DNA of 64,000 nucleotides from Amycolatopsis anabasis. Lineage in GTDB: Bacteria; Actinomycetota; Actinomycetes; Mycobacteriales; Pseudonocardiaceae. Below the pieces are notes generated by a model, which made no database searches, was not told the origin of the DNA, and saw nothing but the letters and a program-made list of their open reading frames with translations. The DNA is taken from the NCBI RefSeq assembly GCF_009765355.1, contig NZ_VTHK01000034.1, positions 40,212-104,211 on the forward strand, written 5' to 3'. The translations under genes and the position numbers were made by a program. Below, in pieces: positions 54,440 to 61,721 of the stretch (the first letter of the stretch is position 1; each line of letters opens with the position of its first letter).

Positions 54440-55872
54440 TAGGCGGTTTCCGGTCGCCTGAGCACGGCGCAGAACATCGCGTCGGTGCCGTGCCGGTGCG
54501 GCCACAGCTGCACGAACGGGCCCTCGCCCAGGTGCGGAACGCCGGGGAAGAACTCGCGCGCGTCGAGCACCTCGGCCTTGGCCCGGCGTGCTCCCTCGCC
54601 GACGACGCCCTCGGTCTCCCCCAGGTGCGGCGAGCACACGACGTAGGCCACCACGCCGCCCGGGCGCACCAGGTCCAGCGCCGAGGCGAGCAACTGCCCC
54701 TGCAGTTTGGTCAGATCCGCGACATCGGAGGGCTGGCGCCGCCAGCGCGCCTCCGGGCGGCGGCGCAACGAGCCGAGCCCGCTGCACGGGGCGTCCAGCA
54801 GGACCCGGTCGTAGCCGCCCGCCAGGCCGGACTCGCGCCCGTCCGCCACGTGCACGGTGACCGGCAGCCCGTCGACCGACTTCTCCACCAGCCGCGCCCG
54901 GTGCGGCGCCTTCTCCACCGCGTCGACCCGCGCACCGGAGAGTCCCGCGAGTGCGCCGAGCAGCGCCGCCTTGCCACCCGGCCCGGCGCACAGATCGAGC
55001 CAGCGTTCGTCGGCCCCCTCAACCGGCGCCTTGGTCAGCGCGACGGCGCAGAGCTGGCTGCCCTCGTCCTGCACGGCGGCGAGCCGCTCGCGGATCGGTT
55101 CCGAATCCGCCGGATCGCCCGCGCCCGAAGGCAGCCGGACCCCGTAGGGCGAGTAGGGGGCGACCTCGCCGCCGGTGATGGCGGCCAGCTCGTCCGCGCT
55201 GATCTCGCCGGGCCGCGCGACCAGGTGCACCTCGGGCCGGGTGTCATCGGCCTCGAGGGCAGCCTTGAGCTCGGGGCCCTTGTCCCCCAAGGCTTCCGCG
55301 AACGAGCGCGCCACCCAGCGCGGGTGCGCGGTGCGCAGCGCGAGGTTGCCGATCGCGTCCTTCTCCGGATCCGGGGCGAGCTGGTCCAGCCACGCGGATT
55401 CGTCCTTTTCGGACACCTTGCGCAGCACCGCGTTGACGAACCCGGCGACATGCGAACCCGCGTCCTCGCGGACCAGGTCCACAGTGGACCCGACCGCCGC
55501 GTGCTCGGGAATCCTGGTGCGCAGCAACTGGTACGCGCCGAGCCGCAGCCCGTCCAGCACCGCGCCGTCCAGTTTGGACAGCGGTCGGTCGCTGCACGCG
55601 GCGATGATCTCGTCCAGCAGGCCCTGCGCGCGGGCGGCGCCGTAGGTCAGCTCGGTGGCCAGCGCCGCGTCGCGGCCGCTGATCCGGCGGCCGCGCAGCA
55701 GTTCCGGCAGGGCGAGGTTCGCGTACGCGTCGCGCTCCCGGATCGCGTGCAGCACATCGAGGGCCACCCGGCGAGCGGGATCGGTCGCCGGTGGGCGGCG
55801 TGGCCCCGGTTTCCGCGGCGCGGGCCGTCCCCGCTGCGGCCGCGACGGCCTGCGTTCCCGATCGGGGCTCAT
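54439..55872 (-). CDS. rsmB: 16S rRNA (cytosine-C5)-methyltransferase RsmB
   Basis: A 477-residue protein: basic Pro/Arg-rich tail, NusB-like domain (ARRVALDVLHAIRERDAYAN, ELTYGAARAQGLLDEIIA), then the NOL1/NOP2/Sun methyltransferase. SAM site DLCAGPGGKAALLGALAG, DAPCSGLGSLRRRPEARWRR and VAYVVCSPHLGETEGVV carry the two catalytic Cys residues. It should methylate C967 of 16S rRNA. The ATG overlaps the fmt stop (ATGA). Confidence 0.95.
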   Translation of the reverse strand: MSPDRERRPSRPQRGRPAPRKPGPRRPPATDPARRVALDVLHAIRERDAYANLALPELLRGRRISGRDAALATELTYGAARAQGLLDEIIAACSDRPLSKLDGAVLDGLRLGAYQLLRTRIPEHAAVGSTVDLVREDAGSHVAGFVNAVLRKVSEKDESAWLDQLAPDPEKDAIGNLALRTAHPRWVARSFAEALGDKGPELKAALEADDTRPEVHLVARPGEISADELAAITGGEVAPYSPYGVRLPSGAGDPADSEPIRERLAAVQDEGSQLCAVALTKAPVEGADERWLDLCAGPGGKAALLGALAGLSGARVDAVEKAPHRARLVEKSVDGLPVTVHVADGRESGLAGGYDRVLLDAPCSGLGSLRRRPEARWRRQPSDVADLTKLQGQLLASALDLVRPGGVVAYVVCSPHLGETEGVVGEGARRAKAEVLDAREFFPGVPHLGEGPFVQLWPHRHGTDAMFCAVLRRPETA

Positions 55873-56810
55873 CCGAGGCGTTCTCCCTGCTCGATCCTGG
55901 TGCCCCGAGCCCAGTCGGTGGCCGCCATCCGTTTCTTGCCCTGTGCCTGCACCTCGCCGAGGACGACCGGTTTGGTCGCGGTGCCCACGAGCACCCGCTT
56001 GCGCTCGACGCGCAGTTCCCCCGGCGGGAGCCCGGTTTCGTCCACCTGCCCGGCATCGATCCGCGACACCGGCCCGAGTTTCAGCCGCTCGCCGCGGAAT
56101 TCCGCCCAGGCGCCCGGCTCCGGGGTCACCGAGCGCACCAGCCGGTCCACCGCGGTCGCCGGATCGGTGAACGAGACGTGCGCGTCTTCCACGGTCACCT
56201 TCGGCGCGTAGCTCATCCCGTCCGCGGGTTGGTCGACCGCGCGCAGCGTGCCGTCCTCGATACCGTCCATAGTGGACACGAGCAGCCGCGCGCCGGAAAC
56301 CGACAGCCGCTCCAGCAGCGCACCCGCGGTGTCGCCGGGCGCGATCTTCTCGGTCACCACGCCGTACACCGGCCCGGCGTCGAGTTCCTTGACGATCCGG
56401 AACGTGCTGGCGCCGGTCAGCTCGTCACCGGCCCGGATCGCGGCCTGCACCGGCGCGGCGCCCCGCCACGCGGGCAGCAGCGAGAAATGCAAATTCACCC
56501 ATCCGTGTACCGGTACGTCCAGTGCCGCTTGTGGCAGCAATGCGCCGTAGGCGACCACCGGGCACGCGTCCGGCGCGAGCGCGGTCAGCTTGGCGAGGAA
56601 CTCCGGGTCACCGGCCTTGCGCGGGGTGAGCACCTCGATGCCGTGCTCGTCGGCCAGCGCGCCCACCGGCGACCGCACCAGGCGACGGCCGCGGCCCGCC
56701 GGGGCGTCCGGCCGGGTCACCACGGCGACCACCTCGTGCCGCTCGGACTCCAGCAGGGCGCGCAGCGAAGGCACCGCGGGGGCGGGGGTGCCCGCGAACA
56801 CGAGTCGCAT
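55869..56810 (-). CDS. fmt: Methionyl-tRNA formyltransferase
   Basis: A 313-residue enzyme formylating initiator Met-tRNA. Motifs: MRLVFAGTPAPAVPSLRALL, the formyl-folate site VHGWVNLHFSLLPAWRGAAP, and FRIVKELDAGPVYG, with a C-terminal OB domain. First gene of fmt-rsmB-flavoprotein. A deformylase-like gene lies 4 kb away but does not look like the housekeeping partner. Confidence 0.96.
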   Translation of the reverse strand: MRLVFAGTPAPAVPSLRALLESERHEVVAVVTRPDAPAGRGRRLVRSPVGALADEHGIEVLTPRKAGDPEFLAKLTALAPDACPVVAYGALLPQAALDVPVHGWVNLHFSLLPAWRGAAPVQAAIRAGDELTGASTFRIVKELDAGPVYGVVTEKIAPGDTAGALLERLSVSGARLLVSTMDGIEDGTLRAVDQPADGMSYAPKVTVEDAHVSFTDPATAVDRLVRSVTPEPGAWAEFRGERLKLGPVSRIDAGQVDETGLPPGELRVERKRVLVGTATKPVVLGEVQAQGKKRMAATDWARGTRIEQGERLG

Positions 56811-56863
56811 CAGCGCACCTCGCGGGCGGAATCGAGTACCTCGGAAGATTTGAACATCGCCGG

Positions 56864-57709
56864 TCAGTCTAAAGCCCGGCGAAGAAACCCTCCGATCTGC
56901 TCGGCCAAGTCGAGTGCCGCGTCCTGAATTCCGCTACCGGAATCGGCGAACGGGTTGTACGCGGAAAGCGTCGCGCCCGCGATCGGATAAGCCTCGGCGA
57001 CCGCCGCCACCGCGTTCCGGACCTGCCGCGCGTCGGGGCCGCCCCCGGCCGCGTAGGCGTTCGCCCGGCCGACCGTGTCGAGATCGTGCACGTCGAGGTC
57101 GACGTGCAGGTGGATCCGGGTCACCGTGGGCGGCAACCGGCGCAGCGCGGCGGTCAGGCCGTCCGCGTGCACCTCCCCGGGCGGGACCACGTGCAGCTCG
57201 CTCGCCTCGATCAGCGCCCGTTCGCCCTCGTCGAGGTCCCGGGCGCCCGCGAGCACCACGTTCGCCTCGGGCACCGGGCGGAAACCGGGCACGGCCGCGG
57301 TGAGCGGACGCCAGCAGCCGCCCGTGAGCATGGCCAGCGCCATCCCGTCGAAGAACCCGCTCGGACTCGATTCGGGGGTGTTGAAGTCGCCGTGCGCGTC
57401 GAACCAGACGACCCCGAGGTCGTCGGTCCTGCCGGTGATCCCGGCGACCAGGCCGACCGTGGTGTTGCAGTTGCCCGCGAGCAGGAACGGCGGGCCGCCG
57501 CCGCGGACCAGCTCGGCGACCTCCCGGTGCAGCCGCGCCGCGGACCGGATCTCCGGGAGGTCCTCCCCGATGTCCACAATCCGCGTGCGGACGTCCGGGC
57601 CGATCCGGTCCTCGACGCCCCGATCGAGCAGTTCGTCGGGCCCGGCGCCCATCCACCGGCCGCGCACGCCCGAATCGTAGGGAACCGTGATGAGGTCGAT
57701 CCCGGTCAC
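56864..57709 (-). CDS. Arginase/ureohydrolase-family protein with altered metal site
   Basis: A 281-residue ureohydrolase-fold protein. Of the manganese motifs, WFDAHGDFN and LHVDLDVHDLD are present, but the first, normally GGxH, is AGNCNTTVG, so a His ligand is replaced by Cys or Asn. It may still bind metal or may have another role. The GTG at 57709 overlaps the ggt stop (GTGA); in-frame GTGs further upstream (to 57733) lie inside ggt. It is transcribed after ggt. Confidence 0.8.
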   Translation of the reverse strand: MTGIDLITVPYDSGVRGRWMGAGPDELLDRGVEDRIGPDVRTRIVDIGEDLPEIRSAARLHREVAELVRGGGPPFLLAGNCNTTVGLVAGITGRTDDLGVVWFDAHGDFNTPESSPSGFFDGMALAMLTGGCWRPLTAAVPGFRPVPEANVVLAGARDLDEGERALIEASELHVVPPGEVHADGLTAALRRLPPTVTRIHLHVDLDVHDLDTVGRANAYAAGGGPDARQVRNAVAAVAEAYPIAGATLSAYNPFADSGSGIQDAALDLAEQIGGFLRRALD

Positions 57710-59517
57710 TTCTTCTCCCACGGCCACCGCCACGGCAGGACCACCTGGGCCGCTCCCCCGCCCCGGCGGACGGGTTCCGCGGCGGCCAGCCAGCGGCCGT
57801 CCGGCAGCCGTTCCACCCCGGTCGCGGCGCCGATCTCCGCCGGCGCGCTGGAGAACTCCTGGCCTCGCGCGCGCAGGTCCGCGGTTTCCGGCTGATCAAG
57901 GAATCCCGGTTCGACCTGGGCGTTGTTGGAGTTCCGCTGGGACGCCCGGGGCGCGGCGATCGCGTCCACCAGCGAAAGCCCGCGGTCGAGGCGGCCGGTG
58001 AGCACCTGCAGCGCCGTGGTGATGATCGAGGCGCCACCCGGCGAACCGACCGCGAGCAGCGGTTTCCCGTGCTGCAGCACGATGGTCGGCGACATCGACG
58101 AGCGCGGCCGCTTGCCGGGGCCGGGCAGGTTCGGATCGGGCACGCCCGGGGTCACCGGGGTGAACGAGAAGTCGGTGAGCTCGTTGTTCAGCAGGAACCC
58201 GCGCCCGGGCACCACGATCCCGCTGCCGCCCTCCTGCTCGATGGTCAGCGTGTAGGCGACCACGTTGCCCCAGCGGTCGGCGACCGTGAGGTGCGTGGTG
58301 TTCTCGCCCTCGTACGGGGTCGGCGCGGGCGTGGCCCCGGCCGCGCACGGCTGGGGGTTACGCGGATCGGCGGGCGGGACCGGGCTGTCCAGCGCCTGCT
58401 TGGGGTTGATCAGGCACGCCCGGGTGTCCGCGAAGCGCTGGCTGAGCAGTTCGGCGCTGGGCACGTCGACGAACTTCGGGTCCCCGATCCACTGGTTGCG
58501 GTCGGCGAAGGCCAGCCGGGTGGACTCCAGGAAGTAGTGCAGGTAGTCGGCCTTGCTGAGCTTGCCGAGGTCGACGTTCTCCAGGATGTTCAGCGCCTCA
58601 CCGACCGTCAGGCCACCCGAGGAGGGCGCGGGCATGCCGTACACGTCCCGGCCGCGGTACTCGGTTTTCGCGGGTGCGCGTTCCTCGGTGCGGTAGGCGG
58701 CGATGTCGGCGGCGGTCAGCTTCCCGGGCCGCACCCTCAGGCCCGCGGCCGGGTCGACCGGCGGCCGCCGCACGGCCTGCGCGATCTCGGCGGCGAGCGG
58801 GCCGCGGTACAGGGCGTCGGCGCCGGTCGCGGCGAGCTGGGCGTAGGTCGCGGCGAGGTCCGGATTGGTGAACGTGCTGCCGATCGCCGGTGGCGCCCCG
58901 CCGGGCAGGTAGAGCGAGCGGGTCGACGGGAAGGCCGAGAACCGCTTGGCGTTGTTGGCGATCTGGGTGTGGAACGTCCTGTCGACGGTGAATCCCTTGC
59001 GCGCCAGCTGTTCGGCGGGTTTGAGGACCTTCGTCAGCGGTTGCGTGCCCCACTTCCGCAGCGCGTCGCGCCAGGTCGCCGGGGTACCCGGGGCGCCGAC
59101 CGACAGGCCGCTGGTCACCGCCTCGTCGAACGGGATCGCCTTCCCGTTCTCGGTCAGCAGGTTCTCGTCCGCGGTCGCGGGGGCCGTCTCCCGGCCGTCG
59201 AGCGTGTGCACCTGGCCGGTGCGGGCGTCGTAGTAGACGAGGAATCCGCCGCCGCCGATGCCCGCGGAGAACGGATCGGTGACGCCCAGCGCGGCCGCGG
59301 TCGCCACCGCCGCGTCGACGGCGTTGCCGCCCTCGCGCAGCACCCGCGTGCCGATCGCGCTCGCGTCCGCGTCGATGCTGGAGACCGCGCCCAGGTAGCC
59401 CACGGCCTCCGGCGACTTCGGGCGTGCCGGCGCGGCGGAAGCGGTGCCGGCGGGGATCAGCAGGGCGGCCGCGGCGACCACCACCGCGACCCGGCGGATT
59501 CTTTGCGGTACGGGCAT
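57706..59517 (-). CDS. ggt: Gamma-glutamyltransferase, secreted
   Basis: A 603-residue Ntn hydrolase proenzyme. A signal peptide (RRVAVVVAAAALLIPAGTASA) directs export. The large-subunit block GNAVDAAVATAAALGVTDPFSAGIGGGGF (key parts) and the self-cleavage site NTTHLTVADRWGNVV (Thr nucleophile) are intact, followed by FLLNNELTDF, RPRSSMSPTIVL and GSPGGASIITT. It splits glutathione-like gamma-glutamyl compounds outside the cell. It is coupled to the ureohydrolase-like gene downstream. Confidence 0.94.
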   Translation of the reverse strand: MPVPQRIRRVAVVVAAAALLIPAGTASAAPARPKSPEAVGYLGAVSSIDADASAIGTRVLREGGNAVDAAVATAAALGVTDPFSAGIGGGGFLVYYDARTGQVHTLDGRETAPATADENLLTENGKAIPFDEAVTSGLSVGAPGTPATWRDALRKWGTQPLTKVLKPAEQLARKGFTVDRTFHTQIANNAKRFSAFPSTRSLYLPGGAPPAIGSTFTNPDLAATYAQLAATGADALYRGPLAAEIAQAVRRPPVDPAAGLRVRPGKLTAADIAAYRTEERAPAKTEYRGRDVYGMPAPSSGGLTVGEALNILENVDLGKLSKADYLHYFLESTRLAFADRNQWIGDPKFVDVPSAELLSQRFADTRACLINPKQALDSPVPPADPRNPQPCAAGATPAPTPYEGENTTHLTVADRWGNVVAYTLTIEQEGGSGIVVPGRGFLLNNELTDFSFTPVTPGVPDPNLPGPGKRPRSSMSPTIVLQHGKPLLAVGSPGGASIITTALQVLTGRLDRGLSLVDAIAAPRASQRNSNNAQVEPGFLDQPETADLRARGQEFSSAPAEIGAATGVERLPDGRWLAAAEPVRRGGGAAQVVLPWRWPWEKK

Positions 59518-59529
59518 TTCGGCAGTCTG

Positions 59530-60468
59530 TCACGCCGAAGTGAGCTCGGCGAGCAGCTTTTGGGAGTAGTTGCGGCCGGTGATGATGGTTCCGGCCGTCT
59601 CGCCGGGCAGGTCGTGCTGGAGCAGGGCGGCGAATCCGGCCACCGCGGACGGTTCCAGGAGCATGCCGAGCGTGTCCCGGGCCAGGCGCAGGCCCTCGAC
59701 GAGGAATTCCTCGCCGACGAGCACCATGTCGTCGACGTACTCGCGGGTCCACCGCACCGACACCGGAACCGGGACGCGGACCGCGATGCCGTCGGCCGAG
59801 GTGTGCGCCGCCTCGGTCGAGATCGGCCGCCCGGCGCGCCAGCTGCGTTCCATCGCGGGCGCGCCGGCCGCGCAGATCCCGATGACCCGGGTCCGCGGCG
59901 AGTGTGCCCTGAGGTAACGGCCGATCCCGCTGATCAGCGAGCCGTTGCCGACCGGGACGAGGATCGTGTCCAGGCCGAGCGGGGCGAGTTCGGCCGCGAT
60001 GGTGCCCGCGCCCTCGGCGATCGCCGGGGCCTCGCCGTCCTCGACGAACAACCGGCCGGGTTCGCGGGCGTACTCGCGGGCGGCGTCCTTCGCGGCGTCG
60101 AAATCGGCGCCGACCTGGCGGACGTCCGCGCCGAGCGCCCGCATCCGGGCGACCTTGCCCGGGTTGGCGTTCGTCGCGGTGAAGACGGTGACCAAGCTGT
60201 CGCGCTTGGCGCCCGCGTAGGCGATGCCCTGGCCGAAGTTGCCGGCCGAGGCGCAGACGACCTCCTGCCCGCCCTCGACGCCGTGCAGGTAGTAGTCGGT
60301 GCCGCGGCCCTTGAAGCTGCCCAGCGGGTTGAGGGTCTCGATCTTGACCACCAGTTCCCGGCCGAGGCGCTCGGACAGCGTCGGCTCGCGGAACTGCGGC
60401 GTGTTCCGGAAAGCGGGCTCGACGACCCTGGCCGCTTCCTCGATGTTCCCCAGGGACAACTCGGTCAT
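59530..60468 (-). CDS. PLP-dependent threonine dehydratase-like enzyme
   Basis: A 312-residue fold-type II PLP enzyme. The Lys is in NPLGSFKGRGTDYYL, the phosphate loop is VPVGNGSLISGIGRYL, and the cofactor-side Asn block CASAGNFGQGIAYAGA matches Ser/Thr dehydratases and related ammonia-lyases. There is no ACT regulatory domain, so it is a catabolic type; the true substrate may be another hydroxy-amino acid. ATG at 60468, probably leaderless behind TACGAT. It is divergent from the deformylase-like and GntR genes and shares their operator. Confidence 0.85.
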   Translation of the reverse strand: MTELSLGNIEEAARVVEPAFRNTPQFREPTLSERLGRELVVKIETLNPLGSFKGRGTDYYLHGVEGGQEVVCASAGNFGQGIAYAGAKRDSLVTVFTATNANPGKVARMRALGADVRQVGADFDAAKDAAREYAREPGRLFVEDGEAPAIAEGAGTIAAELAPLGLDTILVPVGNGSLISGIGRYLRAHSPRTRVIGICAAGAPAMERSWRAGRPISTEAAHTSADGIAVRVPVPVSVRWTREYVDDMVLVGEEFLVEGLRLARDTLGMLLEPSAVAGFAALLQHDLPGETAGTIITGRNYSQKLLAELTSA

Positions 60469-60473
60469 GTGTT

Positions 60474-60487
60474 CATCGTATACGATG
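60474..60487. promoter_or_regulatory. GntR/FadR-type palindromic operator covering two divergent -10 elements
   Basis: CATCGTATACGATG is a perfect 14-bp palindrome centred between the starts at 60468 and 60493. It contains GT-AT-AC, the core of FadR-subfamily GntR sites. Read on either strand it supplies TACGAT 6 nt before the respective ATG, so the two promoters are mirror images within the operator. Confidence 0.75.
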
Positions 60488-60492
60488 TGCGG

Positions 60493-61020
60493 ATGGCGGT
60501 CAGGAACACGCTTCAACTCGGTGACCCGGTGTTGCGCACGCCGTGTGCCGAGGTCGGCGATCCGGCGGCGCCCGAGGTCGCCGCGGTGGTCGCGGATCTG
60601 CGGGACACGCTCGCCGACTGGGTGCGGCGCACGACCTACGGCCGGGGCATCGCCGCGCCGCAGATCGGGGTGTCGCGGCGGCTGGTGTACCTGGACTTCG
60701 ACGGCCCGCTGCCGATGGTGAACCCGCGGATCGTCGGCCGCTCGGACACCGGCTGGACGCCGTGGGACGCCTGCCTGAGCTTTTCGGTGGAGATCTTCTG
60801 CCGGGTCAATAGGTCGGTCTGGGTCGACGTCGAGTACTCCGGGCTCGACGGGCGGCGGCGGGTGATGCACGCCGAGGGCGAACTCGGCGAATTGCTGCAG
60901 CACGAGCTCGACCACCTCGACGGCATTCTCGCGGTGGACCGGATGACCGACGTGTCGACGTTGTGCATGCGCGGCGAATTCGAGCGGCGGCACCGCGACG
61001 AGAGCCCGTACCGGCGATGA
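60493..61020 (+). CDS. Peptide deformylase-like protein
   Basis: A 175-residue Def-family metalloenzyme. Motif 1 GRGIAAPQIGV and motif 3 LLQHELDHLDG (metal His residues) are intact; motif 2, normally EGCLS, reads DACLS, with the metal Cys kept. The housekeeping role is to remove formyl from nascent proteins, but the divergent motif and its place in a GntR-controlled amino-acid module suggest another amide or formyl substrate. No SD; leaderless start likely. Overlaps the gntR start by 4 nt. Confidence 0.85.
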   Translation: MAVRNTLQLGDPVLRTPCAEVGDPAAPEVAAVVADLRDTLADWVRRTTYGRGIAAPQIGVSRRLVYLDFDGPLPMVNPRIVGRSDTGWTPWDACLSFSVEIFCRVNRSVWVDVEYSGLDGRRRVMHAEGELGELLQHELDHLDGILAVDRMTDVSTLCMRGEFERRHRDESPYRR

Positions 61021-61661
61021 TCGAACCCATCGCGCGCGCGGAACCGTTGCGGGAGGCGGTGTACGGCCGGATCGTCGGGTTGTTCTGGTCGGGGCGGTAT
61101 CCGCCGGGCACCGCGCTGACCGAGGCGGCGCTGGCGCGGGAGCTCGGGGTGTCCCGCACACCGGTGCGCGAGGCGCTGCTGCGGCTGCAGGCCGAGGGGG
61201 TGCTGGACGCGACCCTCGCGCGCGGGTTCACCGTCCGCCCGCTGCGGGTGCGCGAGGCGGAGGAGCTGTACCCGATCCTGGCGGCGCTGGAGTCGCTCGC
61301 GGTCCGGACGGCGACGGTTCCCGGGGATCTCGGCGAGCTGGAGCGCCTGCTCACCGAGCTGGAATCGTGCCCCGATCCGGTGCGGCGCTGGCAGCTCGAC
61401 TCGGCGTGGCACGCGGGACTGGTCGCCGCTTCCGGCAACGAGCAGCTGATCGCGCTGGTTTCCCGGGTGCGGACGAGCCTGTCCCGGTACGAGCTGACCT
61501 ACATGCGCGAGACCCCTGTCCGGGCGGACGCCGATCGGCAGCACCGCGCGATCCTGGCCGCCTTCGCCGCGGGCGATCTCCCGGCCGCCGCCGACCTGCT
61601 CACCACCCACTGGCACCACGGCCAGTCGTCAATCGTCACCTGGCTCCGAAACATGTCATGA
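61017..61661 (+). CDS. GntR-family regulator, FadR/FCD subfamily
   Basis: A 214-residue repressor. The winged helix is at residues 10-75: LREAVYGRIVGLFWSGRYPPG, LTEAALARELGVSRTPVREAL. A helical FCD ligand domain follows (LYPILAALESLAVRTA, DSAWHAGLVAASGN, DRQHRAILAAFAAGDLPAAA) with the Asp/His residues that bind a metal in this subfamily. Coupled to the deformylase-like gene (ATGA). It probably controls the divergent module through the palindrome at 60474, with an amino acid or organic acid as ligand. Confidence 0.92.
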   Translation: MIEPIARAEPLREAVYGRIVGLFWSGRYPPGTALTEAALARELGVSRTPVREALLRLQAEGVLDATLARGFTVRPLRVREAEELYPILAALESLAVRTATVPGDLGELERLLTELESCPDPVRRWQLDSAWHAGLVAASGNEQLIALVSRVRTSLSRYELTYMRETPVRADADRQHRAILAAFAAGDLPAAADLLTTHWHHGQSSIVTWLRNMS

Positions 61662-61702
61662 GGGGTCCCCTTCTGACACCGGGTGTCATGAGGGGACCCC
61701 TC
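61660..61702. terminator. Palindromic repeat between convergent gntR and priA
   Basis: The arms are about 21 nt (starting GAGGGGTCCCCTT and ending GAGGGGACCCCTC) with two mismatches and the nested palindrome GACACCGGGTGTC at the centre. It starts in the gntR stop codon and ends 20 bp before the priA stop. Likely a two-way terminator. Confidence 0.7.
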
Positions 61703-61721
61703 CGGACAGTTCGGGGACGGG

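Noticed and set aside
58069..60492. Long upstream extension of the deformylase-like frame
   Set aside because: The extension is antisense to ggt and the PLP enzyme; the real start is the leaderless ATG at 60493.
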